Source of the DNA: Bacteroidales bacterium UBA4295
GTDB lineage: Bacteria; Bacteroidota; Bacteroidia; Bacteroidales; Paludibacteraceae
Direction: 5' to 3'
Assembly (NCBI GenBank): GCA_002395805.1
Contig: DGVB01000026.1
Span: 1-64,000, forward strand
Length of the DNA: 64,000 bases
The stretch's first letter is position 1, and each line of letters begins with the position of its first letter. Positions 34,727-44,818 of this stretch are shown here, one piece after another. A program made the position numbers and the translations under genes. A model generated the notes under the pieces. It did not search any database and was not told the origin of the DNA. It worked only from the letters and a program-made list of their open reading frames with translations.

Positions 34727-37483
34727 ATGCGCTCGCGCGTGCTCAGGTACATAGGGTTATTGGGTGTTCTCCTGCTCTGCTTCCAGGCAGTGCGGGCGGA
34801 AGACAGCATACCGAAGCCGAAGAAAGAGAGCGAACTGAAATCGCCGGTGCACTATCAGTCCTCCGACTCGATGATCATGATGGGCAACGGTACCGCTTTC
34901 CTCCACGGCAAGGGTGACCTCCAATACGAATCAATGGAACTGGAGGCGGATTTCATCCGTATGAACATGGACTCCAGTCTCATCTACGCACACGGCGTGT
35001 ACGATTCGATCTACGAAGAATGGCACGGCAAACCGGTCTTCCATGACGGCAAAGAGAGCTACGAGACCAACGAGATCACCTATAACATCAAGACGCAGAA
35101 AGGTTACATCCGCCATGTGGTCACCCAGCAGGGCGAGGGATATATCATTGCCGACAAGACCAAGAAGATGAACGGAGACGAGATGATGCTCGGCGGCGGA
35201 CAATACACCACCTGCGACGATCATGACCACCCGCATTTCTACCTCAAGCTGACGAAAGCCAAAGTGAAGCCGGGCGAGTACATCGCAGCCGGTCCGTCGT
35301 ATCTGGTAGTAGGCGACGTGCCGCTGCCGATCGCGCTGCCGTTCGGTTTCTTCCCCTTCACAGACAGTTACTCCTCCGGTCTGATCATGCCGAACTTCGG
35401 CGACGACTACTCGCGAGGTCTCTACCTGCAGGGCCTCGGATACTATTTCGCCATCTGCGACTACCTGGATCTGGAGGTCAAAGGCGACATCTACAGCCGC
35501 GGCACCTGGGCTATCTCCGCTACCACCAAATATCTCTGGCGGTACCATTTCTCCGGCAGCCTGAGTATCAACTACCGCAACGACGTGACGGGCGAGAAAG
35601 GTCTGCCGGACTACTCGGCGAACAAGAACTTCAGCCTTACATGGAGTCATAACCAGGACGCCAAGGCGAACCCGTACAGCACCTTCTCCGCATCCGTCAA
35701 TTTCTCGACCTCGGGTTATGACCGCAGTAACATCAACAACTATTACAACCCGAACCTGTATTCCACCAACACGAAGAGCAGTACGATCAACTATACCCAG
35801 CGTTTCCCCGACAGCCCGTGGACGCTGAGCATGAGCGCGAGCCTGCAGCAACGAACCAGCGACTCGACGATCAGCCTGACGGCTCCTCAGTTCACGGTGA
35901 ACATGAGCAGCCAGTACCCGTTCAAACTATGGCGTCAGGCAACACTCAAACGCAAAGGCAAAGTGGCAGGCAAGGAGAAATGGTACGAGAAAATCAGTAT
36001 GAGTTACTCCATGAACGGCAAGATCCAGGGCAATAACATCAAAGAGAAAGATTTTCTCCACTCGGATTTCTTCCGCGACTGGAGTTCAAGCATCAACCAC
36101 AGCCTGCCTATCAAGGCCTCCTTCACGGTATTCAAATACCTGTCCATTTCTCCGAGCATCAACCTGCGCGACCGGATGTATTTCACCCGCGTGGACCAGC
36201 GATGGGACGACGAAGCACAAGCTCTGGCGCGCGACACCACCACCGGATTCTACAATGTCTTTGATTTCGATGTAGGTGTCAGCCTCAGCACCAAGCTATA
36301 CGGTTTCTATACACCGCTTAAGAAACTATTCCCGCATAGCAAAGTGGAGAAATTCCGCCATGTGATCACTCCTACGCTGTCCGTCAACTACCACCCTGAT
36401 TTCGGCGCTGCATTCTGGGGGTACCACGGCAGTTACGAAGAACCGATATATGCCGGCACAGACTCCATCACAGGCCGTAAGATCCAGAAAGTGGACGAAG
36501 CGGGCAACCCCGTTTTCCTGCACCGCACCTATTCGCGTTTCACGCAAGGCAACGCGCCGCGAGGAATGTCGGCGAGTCTTAACTTCGGCGTAGCCAACAA
36601 CCTGGAAGTAAAAGTAGTCAACAAAGACGACACCACCGGCAAACAGCCGTACAAAGTGATCAGCCTGATAGACAATTTCTCCGTCAACGGAGGATATAAC
36701 TTCGCTGCGGACTCCATGAACTGGAGTCGTTTCTCCGTCAACCTGAGGCTGAAATTCCCGAAGCTGAACAACTACTCCATCAACCTCAATACCACACTTG
36801 ACCCGTATATGTACGAACTGAACGCAGCCGGCAACCCTGTGCAGACCAACAAACAGTACTGGCATAACGGCCGTTTCCCCCACTGGAGCGGTTTCAGCTG
36901 GAACTTCAGTTATACCTTCAACAACCAGACCCTCAAGAAATGGAAGGCAGCGATAGAGAAGCGGAGGGGCGGAAGAGAAGTACCAAGTGACCAAGTACCA
37001 AGTGACGAAGGTGAGACGCTGGAGCCCATTGAGAAAGGCAGCGACGGCATGGACAAAGGTGCCAAACGGGAAAGCAAGAATGAATCTGAGGTGGACGACG
37101 GATACGTGCGGACAGAATTCCCGTGGAGCCTGTCGATCAACTACTCTCTTGCTTATGCCTCCGGTAGTGAGTTCGACTACGATAAGATGTACTACAAGAT
37201 GAAATGGCGGAACTCATTGAGCCTGAGCGGCAACATCGGTCTCGGCAAGGGATGGAAAGTGAGCGCCAACATGACCTATAACTTCGATGTCATGAAGGTC
37301 ACCTCCTGCACCTTCAACATCAGCCGAGACCTGCACTGCTGGAACATGACCGCCAGCATCAACCCCATCGGACCGTTCAAGAGTTACACGTTCCACATCG
37401 GTGTGAATGCGTCGATCCTGAGCGACCTCAAATATGACAAGAACAGCAACCAGAATACAAACGGGCGAGTTAACTGGTGGTAG
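34727..37483 (+). CDS. lptD: LPS-assembly protein LptD, Bacteroidetes type
   Basis: The 918-residue outer-membrane protein has a signal peptide (VLRYIGLLGVLLLCFQAVRA), an N-terminal OstA/LptA-like domain (IMMGNGTAFLHGKGDLQYESMELEADFIRM) and a large C-terminal barrel rich in aromatic strands. It would insert lipopolysaccharide into the outer leaflet with LptE. Near residue 753 an in-frame repeat encodes EVPSDQVPSDEGE in a loop of the barrel. The start follows a strong promoter; the longer frame (from 34631) was rejected because it runs back through promoter and terminator. Confidence 0.9.
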   Translation: MRSRVLRYIGLLGVLLLCFQAVRAEDSIPKPKKESELKSPVHYQSSDSMIMMGNGTAFLHGKGDLQYESMELEADFIRMNMDSSLIYAHGVYDSIYEEWHGKPVFHDGKESYETNEITYNIKTQKGYIRHVVTQQGEGYIIADKTKKMNGDEMMLGGGQYTTCDDHDHPHFYLKLTKAKVKPGEYIAAGPSYLVVGDVPLPIALPFGFFPFTDSYSSGLIMPNFGDDYSRGLYLQGLGYYFAICDYLDLEVKGDIYSRGTWAISATTKYLWRYHFSGSLSINYRNDVTGEKGLPDYSANKNFSLTWSHNQDAKANPYSTFSASVNFSTSGYDRSNINNYYNPNLYSTNTKSSTINYTQRFPDSPWTLSMSASLQQRTSDSTISLTAPQFTVNMSSQYPFKLWRQATLKRKGKVAGKEKWYEKISMSYSMNGKIQGNNIKEKDFLHSDFFRDWSSSINHSLPIKASFTVFKYLSISPSINLRDRMYFTRVDQRWDDEAQALARDTTTGFYNVFDFDVGVSLSTKLYGFYTPLKKLFPHSKVEKFRHVITPTLSVNYHPDFGAAFWGYHGSYEEPIYAGTDSITGRKIQKVDEAGNPVFLHRTYSRFTQGNAPRGMSASLNFGVANNLEVKVVNKDDTTGKQPYKVISLIDNFSVNGGYNFAADSMNWSRFSVNLRLKFPKLNNYSINLNTTLDPYMYELNAAGNPVQTNKQYWHNGRFPHWSGFSWNFSYTFNNQTLKKWKAAIEKRRGGREVPSDQVPSDEGETLEPIEKGSDGMDKGAKRESKNESEVDDGYVRTEFPWSLSINYSLAYASGSEFDYDKMYYKMKWRNSLSLSGNIGLGKGWKVSANMTYNFDVMKVTSCTFNISRDLHCWNMTASINPIGPFKSYTFHIGVNASILSDLKYDKNSNQNTNGRVNWW
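36977..37012. repeat. AAGTACCAAGTGACC repeats inside lptD (family C)
   Basis: Two and a half tandem copies of a 15-bp unit (AAGTACCAAGTGACC) are read as EVPSDQVPSDE in a predicted extramembrane loop. The period of 15 keeps the reading frame. Confidence 0.88.
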
Positions 37484-37497
37484 TCGCGCGAAGATAA

Positions 37498-37535
37498 GAA
37501 TAATGAATAATGAATAATGATTAATGATTAATGAA
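37498..37535. repeat. GAATAATGATTAAT array before slyD
   Basis: Five units of GAATAAT or GATTAAT fill the gap after lptD and run into the slyD start region, so the first in-frame ATG is itself part of the repeat. Confidence 0.85.
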
Positions 37536-38118
37536 TATGAAGATTGAAAACCAAAAAGTAGTGTCTGCCACGTACGAGTTGTATATCAACGGCGAGAATG
37601 GCGCAGAAGAGTTAATGGAAAAAGCCACGGAGGAAGCTCCGTTAGTATGGTGTCAAGGCGAAGGAATGATGTTACCCGCTTTTGAAGCCCAAATGGAGGG
37701 CAAAGAGCCGGGAGACAACTTCGATTTCGTGCTTGCTGCCCAAGACGCCTACGGCGAGTACTTGGAAGAAGGCCTAATGGAGTTGCCGAAGACGATGTTC
37801 TTCAACGGCGACGGGGAGTTTGACGACGAGCGCGTCTATGTAGGTGCTATCGTACCGATGAACACCGTGGACGGGCAGATCGTCAAAGCGCAGGTTTGCG
37901 AGATCACAGACGACCAAGTGACCATCGACCTTAACCACCCCTACGCAGGAGAGGACCTGCATTTCAAAGGTGTCATCCTTGCCATCCGCGATGTGACAGA
38001 AGGCGAACTGAAAGCCATCCGCCATCCGAAACACGGCTGCGGAGGATGCGGCGGAGGATGCGGCAAAAAGAAAGGCGAAGGCTGCGAGGGATGCGGAGGA
38101 TGCGGAGGTTGTAACTAG
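37531..38118 (+). CDS. slyD: SlyD-type FKBP peptidyl-prolyl isomerase
   Basis: The 195-residue protein has the FKBP domain interrupted by the insert-in-flap chaperone domain. Characteristic segments are VSATYELYINGENGAEELMEKA, FEAQMEGKEPGDNFDFVLAAQDAYGEY and HPYAGEDLHFKGVILAIRDVTEGEL. The tail after residue ~165 is a Cys/Gly/His-rich metal-binding stretch (about ten Cys), as in E. coli SlyD, which delivers nickel and assists folding. Two ATGs (37531, 37537) are possible; the first belongs to the upstream repeat, so 37537 (MKIENQ) may be the true start. Confidence 0.92.
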   Translation: MNMKIENQKVVSATYELYINGENGAEELMEKATEEAPLVWCQGEGMMLPAFEAQMEGKEPGDNFDFVLAAQDAYGEYLEEGLMELPKTMFFNGDGEFDDERVYVGAIVPMNTVDGQIVKAQVCEITDDQVTIDLNHPYAGEDLHFKGVILAIRDVTEGELKAIRHPKHGCGGCGGGCGKKKGEGCEGCGGCGGCN

Positions 38119-38145
38119 GGGATACTAGGACTCCTAGGATCCTAG
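38114..38145. repeat. ACTAGG/CCTAG junction repeats
   Basis: Four overlapping copies of a TAGGACTCC/CTAGGATCC motif between slyD and der, including small palindromes (CCTAGG, GGATCC). No gene is present in the gap. Confidence 0.5.
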
Positions 38146-38171
38146 AAAAATAATAACAAAATCAATAAACT

Positions 38172-39488
38172 ATGGCAAATATTGTAGCGATAGTGGGTCG
38201 TCCCAACGTAGGGAAATCGACTCTGTTTAACCGCTTGACGGGCACCCGTCGGGCGATAGTGATGAACACCGCAGGTACGACGCGCGACCGCCAGTACGGC
38301 AAAGCCGAATGGTGCGGACGGGAGTTCTCCGTCATTGATACCGGAGGATGGGTGGTCAACAGCGACGACACCTTCGAATCCGAGATCAACCGTCAGGTGG
38401 ACCTCGCCATCCGCGAATCGGATGTGGTACTGCTGGTAGTGGATGTGAACGAAGGAGTGACCGAGTTTGACATGGAGGTAGCGCACTTGCTCCGGCAAGC
38501 AAAGAAACCGACCATCCTGGCGGTCAACAAAGTAGATACCTTCGAGAACCAATACGGTGCGGCAGAGTTCTACAAACTCGGTCTCGGCGAACCCTTCATC
38601 GTCTCGGCCGAGAACGGTCTGGGTACAGGTGATCTGCTGGACGAAGTGGTAGGACGTTTCCGCAAAGAAGACGACTCGGACGAGGAACTGGAAGAGTTAC
38701 CCCGTTTTGCGATAGTAGGCCGTCCCAATGCCGGCAAGTCCAGTATTCTGAATGCCTTCATCGGCGAAGAGCGGACAATCGTGACCGACATCCCCGGCAC
38801 CACACGCGACTCCATCTACACGCGGTACAACAAGTTCGGCAAGGATTTTTATTTAGTCGATACAGCCGGAATCCGCAAGAAAGCGAAGGTGACAGAAGAT
38901 CAAGAGTATTACTCCGTCGTCCGTTCCATCCGTGCGATAGAAAACAGCGACGTCTGCATCCTCATGATCGACGCCACACGCGGCATTGAGTCGCAGGACC
39001 TGAATATCTATTCGCTGATCCAGAAGAACAAAAAAGGTCTGGTTGTATGTATCAACAAATGGGATCTCATAGAGAGCAAAACCAACGCGGATATCAAGGC
39101 TTACGAGTCTGCTATCCGCGAACGTATAGCACCGTTCACCGACTTCCCTATCATCTTCACTTCGGCGCTCACCAAACAGCGTATATTCAAAGTGGTAGAG
39201 ACGGCCATCCATGTCTATGAGAACAAGAACAAGAAAGTGCCGACGGCGCAACTGAACGAGAAATTCCTGCCGCTGATCGAGAACTATCCGCCGCCCGCAT
39301 GGAAAGGCAAATATATCAAAATCAAATACTGTACCCAGTTGCCGAACACCCAGATTCCGACCTTCGTATTCTTTGCAAACCTGCCGCAATACGTGAAAGA
39401 GCCGTACCGCCGATTCTTAGAGAACAAACTGCGCGAGTGGTGGGATTTCACGGGTACACCGGTACAGCTGTTCATAAGAGCAAAGTGA
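38172..39488 (+). CDS. der: ribosome biogenesis GTPase Der (EngA)
   Basis: The 438-residue protein has two consecutive GTPase domains: G1 GRPNVGKST and G3 DTGGW in the first, G1 GRPNAGKSS and G3 DTAGI in the second, with NKVD and NKWD G4 motifs, then a C-terminal KH-like domain ([25 protein letters not shown]). It acts in 50S ribosome assembly and is essential in most bacteria. It is followed by an AAAGTTG array. Confidence 0.97.
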   Translation: MANIVAIVGRPNVGKSTLFNRLTGTRRAIVMNTAGTTRDRQYGKAEWCGREFSVIDTGGWVVNSDDTFESEINRQVDLAIRESDVVLLVVDVNEGVTEFDMEVAHLLRQAKKPTILAVNKVDTFENQYGAAEFYKLGLGEPFIVSAENGLGTGDLLDEVVGRFRKEDDSDEELEELPRFAIVGRPNAGKSSILNAFIGEERTIVTDIPGTTRDSIYTRYNKFGKDFYLVDTAGIRKKAKVTEDQEYYSVVRSIRAIENSDVCILMIDATRGIESQDLNIYSLIQKNKKGLVVCINKWDLIESKTNADIKAYESAIRERIAPFTDFPIIFTSALTKQRIFKVVETAIHVYENKNKKVPTAQLNEKFLPLIENYPPPAWKGKYIKIKYCTQLPNTQIPTFVFFANLPQYVKEPYRRFLENKLREWWDFTGTPVQLFIRAK

Positions 39489-39516
39489 AAGTTGAAAGTT
39501 GAAAGTTGAAAGATTT
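39486..39516. repeat. (GAAAGTT)n heptamer array after der (family E)
   Basis: Four GAAAGTT units begin at the der stop codon. A related array forms the first codons of the FKBP lipoprotein gene (52703). Confidence 0.85.
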
Positions 39517-39547
39517 TAAGAAAAAGTATAACTTTTTACTTAATTTC

Positions 39548-39578
39548 TTGCATATATCAAAAAAAAATAGTACCTTTG
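39548..39578 (+). promoter_or_regulatory. -33/-7 promoter of the FAA-like/porU operon
   Basis: TTG at 39548-39550, a 20-nt spacer (CATATATC, A9, TAG) and TACCTTTG at 39571-39578; ATG 32 bp downstream. Confidence 0.82.
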
Positions 39579-39609
39579 CGCACTTTTTGTGCGCTCCGCC
39601 TGCAGCGAG

Positions 39610-40167
39610 ATGAAAATAATAGGCTTTGTATATAGTCAAAAGTCGCAAGACGAAAGTCGAAAGACAGAAAGCGAGTGGGAGATGGTGCTGAAAGGCGACA
39701 GCTGTCTGCTGAACGGACGCAAGCCGTTTTTCCTACCGGAAGGCACGCACGAGATAGGGGCAACCGAGTGTGTTATCCTGCGTGTGAGCCGTTTGGGCAA
39801 AGGGATCGCGCCTAAGTTTGCCGCCCGCTATTATGACGCTGTCGCACCCGGAGTGGATTTCATTGCGATGGATCTGCTACGCAAAGCGCAAGCCGCAGGC
39901 AAGCCCTGGACCCAGGCAATTGCTTTTGACTACTCGCTGGCGATAGGAGAATGGAACGATGTACGAAGTGACGATGTACGAAGTACGAAGGATTCCTTGG
40001 TTCTTTCGCCTGAGGAAGCGATAGCGGAGGCGAGCAAGACGATGACCATCCGCCAAGGGGACTTGATTTATATTCAGAAAAAGCAAGCTCCGCGGCTCGT
40101 GCAAAAAGAAGAAATCATTCGCATGGAGATAGACGGCGAAGAGAAATTGTATTGTAAGATCAAATGA
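39610..40167 (+). CDS. fumarylacetoacetate hydrolase family protein
   Basis: The 185-residue protein resembles the short FAA-hydrolase proteins that precede porU in Porphyromonas: SRLGKGIAPKFAARYYDAVAPGVDFIAMDLLRKAQ followed by AIAFDYSLAIGEW. The N-terminus is short and carries an in-frame AAAGTCG array (SQKSQDESRKTES); a GTACGAAGT array encodes DVRSDDVRSTKDS near residue 120. Metal-binding Glu/Asp residues of true FAA hydrolases are not all obvious, so activity is uncertain. It overlaps porU by 4 bp (ATGA). Confidence 0.75.
   Translation: MKIIGFVYSQKSQDESRKTESEWEMVLKGDSCLLNGRKPFFLPEGTHEIGATECVILRVSRLGKGIAPKFAARYYDAVAPGVDFIAMDLLRKAQAAGKPWTQAIAFDYSLAIGEWNDVRSDDVRSTKDSLVLSPEEAIAEASKTMTIRQGDLIYIQKKQAPRLVQKEEIIRMEIDGEEKLYCKIK
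39638..39672. repeat. AAAGTCG repeats inside the FAA-like gene (family E)
   Basis: Units AAAAGTCGC, AAGACG, AAAGTCG, AAAGACAG run in tandem, read in frame as SQKSQDESRKTES. Same motif as in mutY at 26936. Confidence 0.75.
39955..39992. repeat. GTACGAAGTGAC repeats inside the FAA-like gene (family C)
   Basis: Units GTACGAAGTGACGAT, GTACGAA, GTACGAA read in frame as NDVRSDDVRSTKD. Confidence 0.82.
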
Positions 40168-43100
40168 GAAAATTATTCACCATATTGCTCATGGCACTTT
40201 GCCTGCCGTTGATGGCAGGTATTCATACCTATGCGCCGGCATCTATGTTGTCGGACGGCCACTGGGTAAAGGTTCGCGTCGGCGAGAGCGGAGTTTGCCG
40301 TATGAGTTTCGAGCAACTGCGCAAAGCAGGTATTGATCCTGCTACAGTGCAGGTGTTCGGCTACGGCGGCGCGCAGAAGGAGCAGGATTTCACACTCCCT
40401 AACATAGACGATCTGCCGCACGTACCATGCTACAAAGGTGACGATTTTATTCTCTTCTATGCCCAAGGCCCGATTAGTTGGAAATACGATGCCTCTTCCG
40501 GGCGTTTTACCCATACCCGCAATACGTATTCCAATTACGGTTATTATTTTCTGACCGACAGCTATCAGCCGTCAGAGGGCAGCTATCAGCCGTCAGAGGT
40601 CAGTGGCACACCGACGGATGTCACTACCTATTCGTTCTACCAGGTACTGGATAACGACACTGTCAACCTTATTGACCGTACAGGTGTCTCCGGAGGAGGA
40701 AAAATATTCTACGGCGAGCAGTTTACCAACAACCAAACGCTTACCTTTAACTTCAACACCCCCAACGCGATCACAGGGAACACATGCTCCCTAAACATCG
40801 ATGTGGCCGCTAATGCTCCTACCCCCTCTTCCTTCTCTGCTACCTTGAATGAAACAGCGTCCAAAGTAGTGTCTATTGCTGCTATTCCCGATCATTACAC
40901 CTTCGGATGTGCCGGAATTCTCACTTTCACCGGGGCAGCTGCTGCAGACAAACAGCAAATCCAGTTGCAACTGCGCAGCAATAGTGCCGGTGTATTAGGA
41001 TGGCTCAATTATATCGAGATCACCACGCCGAGCCATATGCGCATGACAGGCGATTTCATGCCCTTGCGCACGGCGGTCAACTATAATAAAACAACACCCG
41101 TACGCTACCATCTGTCTAATGCGACAGCAGCGACCCAAATATGGGATGTGACGAGCCTTGCCGCCATTCGCCCTGTGACGGCAAACTTCTCGAACGGAGA
41201 ACTGACCTGGGTTGGTTCGCAAGCCGACGGGGTACACGAATATGTAGCATTCAACACTGCCGGTAGCCGTTTTATAGCTGCCGAAGTAGTAGGCGAAGTG
41301 TCAAACCAGAACCTGCACGCACTAAGTGATATCGACTATGTGATCATCTGTCCTGAGGGTTATAAAACCATTGCGGAGGATCTAGCGCGTGCGCACCAGA
41401 AGAAAGACGGTATCACGTGGACGGTAGTGACCGACCAACAGGTCTATAACGAGTTTTCCTCCGGCACACCGGACGCTACCGCGTACCGCTGGCTGATGAA
41501 GATGCTGTATGACCGAGCCAACGGCGGTATAGGACAAAAACCGCGCTGGCTGCTGCTCATGGGACATGGTACATTCGACAACAGAGGATTGCTACCAAAC
41601 TCCGGTACTCGCCTGCTATTGACTTATCAGGCGCAGAACTCCCTGAACGAAGTGAAAGCCTATGCCACCGACGACTATTTCGGATGGCTGGATGATAACG
41701 ACGGTCTGGATGCATACAACAACTGGAACGAACGGCATGCCCGCATGGACATCGGCGTGGGTCGTCTGCCTTTCGAGTCGGTTGCTGAAGCACGCACTAC
41801 AGTAGATAAACTCATCAAATACATCCGCAATGAGGAGACGGGTAAATGGAAAAACCAATTGGTTTATCTGGCCGACGACGGCGAGAGTGGCATGCACACA
41901 CGGACCGCAGAAGAGAGCGCAGAACGGATTCGAATAAAGAATCCTGATTTTGTAGTGCATAAGATATTCCTCGATGCCTACCCGCAGGAAGTAAATGCCA
42001 GCGGTGAGAGTTACCCGCTCGCGAAGAACCGCGTGCTGAACCTGCTCAAGAGCGGTGTGTTATTCTTTGACTACTCCGGGCATGGCGGCTATAATGCCAT
42101 CACCAGCGAGTCCATCCTGAATCAGAAAGATATAGAACTCATGTCGAATAAGAATCAGGCATTCTGGTTCTTTGCAACATGCAATTTCGGTCAGTGCGAC
42201 GGAGGTAAACGCAGTGCCGCTGAAAGTGCCGTGCTTAACCCCAACGGCGGCGCTATCGGTGTGCTGGCGGCTACGCGGACGGTATATGCCGACCAGAATA
42301 CCCAACTGAACAGGAGCGTCTGCGATACACTCTTTGGTCATTCGAACGCATTCCACTATGACATGACCCTCGGTGAAGCGGTTGCGATAGGAAAGAACAC
42401 ATGTGCCAGCAAGGACGAGAACCGACTGGCGTACGTTCTGCTGGGAGATCCGGCAATGCGGCTCAATTATCCGACTACCTACCAGGTGCAGACCACCACT
42501 TCTATTGACACACTCAATGCCTTGAGCGTACAACATGTAGAAGGCCGGATTATTGACGAAGACAATATGGTGGTGAGTGATTTCAACGGCAAAGTGGACA
42601 TCTCTATATACGACAAGATGCAGTCCATTCCTACACGCGACAACGACAATGTGGGTGGAGATCCGCAAGTGGTGGCTTACAACGACTACCCGAACACCAT
42701 CTTTACCGGCGTGACGGATGTGAAAGACGGTTTGTTCAACTACACCTTCATGGTCCCAAAAGATATCCGCTATAATTACGGCAACGGACGCATCGTCTAT
42801 TATGCTCGCACAACAGACTCGCTGGAAACGATGGAGGCTGTGGGACATTTCCATGACTTTGTGATCGGAGGTTCCGGCTCTATTGTCACGACCGACACCG
42901 CCGGACCGCAAATGACCATTTATCTCAACACCCCCGTCTTCAAAAACGGCGACAAGACCTACGCCACACCGCGTTTCTTCGCTCAACTGGAGGACGAGCA
43001 CGGCATTAACACTGCCGGTGCCGGCATAGGACATGATCTGATGCTCGTAGTAGATAACGATCCTAAACAGATTTATACGCTGAATGAATATTTCACAGCG

Positions 43101-43535
43101 GAAAGCAATAGTTATCAAAAAGGTCTTGTCTCCTATCTGATGGAGGCAATGCCGGATGGTCCTCACAGCCTCACTTTCCGCGCCTGGGATCTGCTGAATA
43201 ACAGTACAACACAGAGCCTAAATTTCATCGTAGAAACCGGTCTTGATCCCTCTATCTGCTCTGTAACAAGTTATCCTAATCCTGTTCACGCCGGCGGTCA
43301 GCTGACTTTACTCGTCAACTACGATCAGCCGGACGAGCTGCTGCGGACTGAATTGTATCTCTATAACATCAATGGTCAGCTAGTATACAGTCACACCCAA
43401 GACAACCCCGATGCCGTGTCTATCAATTTGGCCCAATTGGGTCTCAGAGCAGGCATCTATGTATATAGTATTCGCATTAAATCCGCGTCTAGTCGCTATA
43501 GCACGACAAGCGGAAAAATAATTGTAACAAAATAA
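40164..43535 (+). CDS. porU: type IX secretion system sortase PorU
   Basis: The 1123-residue surface sortase removes C-terminal sorting domains from type IX substrates and attaches them to the cell surface. A signal peptide (LFTILLMALCLPLMAG) is followed by a beta-rich prodomain. The gingipain-type (C25) catalytic domain has His in FFDYSGHGGYNAI (near residue 642) and Cys in FWFFATCNFGQCDGG (near residue 674). The C-terminus is itself a sorting-like domain (YPNPVHAGGQLTLLV, RAGIYVYSIRI). An in-frame array encodes SYQPSEGSYQPSEVSG in the N-terminal region (near residue 135). It lies directly before porV, its partner, with the operon promoter at 39548. Confidence 0.95.
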   Translation: MRKLFTILLMALCLPLMAGIHTYAPASMLSDGHWVKVRVGESGVCRMSFEQLRKAGIDPATVQVFGYGGAQKEQDFTLPNIDDLPHVPCYKGDDFILFYAQGPISWKYDASSGRFTHTRNTYSNYGYYFLTDSYQPSEGSYQPSEVSGTPTDVTTYSFYQVLDNDTVNLIDRTGVSGGGKIFYGEQFTNNQTLTFNFNTPNAITGNTCSLNIDVAANAPTPSSFSATLNETASKVVSIAAIPDHYTFGCAGILTFTGAAAADKQQIQLQLRSNSAGVLGWLNYIEITTPSHMRMTGDFMPLRTAVNYNKTTPVRYHLSNATAATQIWDVTSLAAIRPVTANFSNGELTWVGSQADGVHEYVAFNTAGSRFIAAEVVGEVSNQNLHALSDIDYVIICPEGYKTIAEDLARAHQKKDGITWTVVTDQQVYNEFSSGTPDATAYRWLMKMLYDRANGGIGQKPRWLLLMGHGTFDNRGLLPNSGTRLLLTYQAQNSLNEVKAYATDDYFGWLDDNDGLDAYNNWNERHARMDIGVGRLPFESVAEARTTVDKLIKYIRNEETGKWKNQLVYLADDGESGMHTRTAEESAERIRIKNPDFVVHKIFLDAYPQEVNASGESYPLAKNRVLNLLKSGVLFFDYSGHGGYNAITSESILNQKDIELMSNKNQAFWFFATCNFGQCDGGKRSAAESAVLNPNGGAIGVLAATRTVYADQNTQLNRSVCDTLFGHSNAFHYDMTLGEAVAIGKNTCASKDENRLAYVLLGDPAMRLNYPTTYQVQTTTSIDTLNALSVQHVEGRIIDEDNMVVSDFNGKVDISIYDKMQSIPTRDNDNVGGDPQVVAYNDYPNTIFTGVTDVKDGLFNYTFMVPKDIRYNYGNGRIVYYARTTDSLETMEAVGHFHDFVIGGSGSIVTTDTAGPQMTIYLNTPVFKNGDKTYATPRFFAQLEDEHGINTAGAGIGHDLMLVVDNDPKQIYTLNEYFTAESNSYQKGLVSYLMEAMPDGPHSLTFRAWDLLNNSTTQSLNFIVETGLDPSICSVTSYPNPVHAGGQLTLLVNYDQPDELLRTELYLYNINGQLVYSHTQDNPDAVSINLAQLGLRAGIYVYSIRIKSASSRYSTTSGKIIVTK
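40558..40607. repeat. AGCTATCAGCCGTCAGAGG repeats inside porU (family D)
   Basis: Two almost perfect 21-bp copies plus GTCAGTGG, read as SYQPSEGSYQPSEVSG. The unit length of 21 preserves the frame. Confidence 0.88.
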
Positions 43536-43622
43536 GCCTATGAAGCATATCGCTTGAAGAATTATTTCCCGTGACGAAATCACAAAATTACGAATAAAAC
43601 ATAAAACAACAAATACAAACAA

Positions 43623-44807
43623 ATGAAAAAAATCCTAATTTCTTTTGCAGCTTTATGCTGCGCATTGACGATGAGTGCTGCACAGACTCCTGTAGCGGAC
43701 GAGATGAACCCGTTAATCACCTCTATGCCTTCTCTCTCTATTGCTCCGGACGCTCGCGCAGCCGGTTTGGGCGATATCGGTGTAGCAACAGAAGCGGATT
43801 TCAACTCGCAGTATTGGAACCCTGCCAAGTACGCCTATATGTACTCGAAGGGTGGTATTACCGCTAACTACACGCCTTGGTTACGTAAACTGGTAGGCGA
43901 TATCGATCTGGCCTATCTCGCCGGTTTCTATAATTTCGGAGACCTTGGCGGCGGTATCGGAGCATCTTTCACGTATTTCTCCATGGGTGACGTAGCTCTG
44001 ACAGACGGAAGTGGCAACACTATTCAGAACGTACGTCCGAACGAATGGGCTTTGGACCTCAGTTATTTCCGTAAACTGCATGAGTATGTATCCATGTCAG
44101 TAGCCGTGCGTTTCCTCTATTCGGATCTCAACAATGGCTATAATGCATCAACCATGGGCGGTACGGAAATGCACCCGGCATGGACGATGGCGGCAGACAT
44201 TGCTCTCTACTATCGTCAGCCAATTGAGCTTCCGACCGGAGATAGTCATTTCACCCTCGGTTTCAGCCTTAAGAACCTAGGTGGTAAAATGACCTACGAT
44301 TCTATCACCTCTAATTTCATTCCTGCTTCAATGAATATCGGTGTAGGATACGAAATTCCGCTGAACAAATACAACTTCCTTACCCTCAACGTAGAGGCCA
44401 ATAAGATGCTTGTACCGAGCCGCTACTCAAAGTATGCAGACCAGCCGGATGGCAGATATAGCCAGCAGGCATATTCTGACTTGACTTCAGCTAAGGGGTG
44501 GTTCCAGTCCTTTGCAGATGCTCCGGGCGGCTCGAAAGAGGAGTTTAATGAAGTACGCTGGGGCGCAGGTATTGAGTATTCGTACGACAAGAAATTCTTT
44601 GCCCGTGCGGGTTATAGTTACGAGAATTACTACAAAGGAAACCGTAATTATCTTACCTTCGGTGCCGGTTTTCATCTCTCGATCGTATCACTGGATGTAG
44701 CTTACTGCGTAGGCTTGGCTGCTTCGAACCCTCTGGATCAGACCATGCGTTTCACCCTCGGCTTTGACCTCGCAGGCATCAAAGATCTTGTAAACAACAA
44801 GAAGTAA
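43623..44807 (+). CDS. porV: type IX secretion system outer membrane protein PorV
   Basis: The 394-residue outer-membrane protein shuttles cargo from the translocon to PorU. It has a signal peptide (ILISFAALCCALTMSAA), the conserved N-terminal SLSIAPDARAAGLGDIGVATEADFNSQYWNPAKYA, and alternating barrel strands ending in RFTLGFDLAGIKDLVNNKK. It lies 87 bp downstream of porU, and ispF follows after 11 bp. This matches the PorU-PorV-IspF order in Porphyromonas. Confidence 0.95.
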   Translation: MKKILISFAALCCALTMSAAQTPVADEMNPLITSMPSLSIAPDARAAGLGDIGVATEADFNSQYWNPAKYAYMYSKGGITANYTPWLRKLVGDIDLAYLAGFYNFGDLGGGIGASFTYFSMGDVALTDGSGNTIQNVRPNEWALDLSYFRKLHEYVSMSVAVRFLYSDLNNGYNASTMGGTEMHPAWTMAADIALYYRQPIELPTGDSHFTLGFSLKNLGGKMTYDSITSNFIPASMNIGVGYEIPLNKYNFLTLNVEANKMLVPSRYSKYADQPDGRYSQQAYSDLTSAKGWFQSFADAPGGSKEEFNEVRWGAGIEYSYDKKFFARAGYSYENYYKGNRNYLTFGAGFHLSIVSLDVAYCVGLAASNPLDQTMRFTLGFDLAGIKDLVNNKK

Positions 44808-44818
44808 CAGAAAAAGCC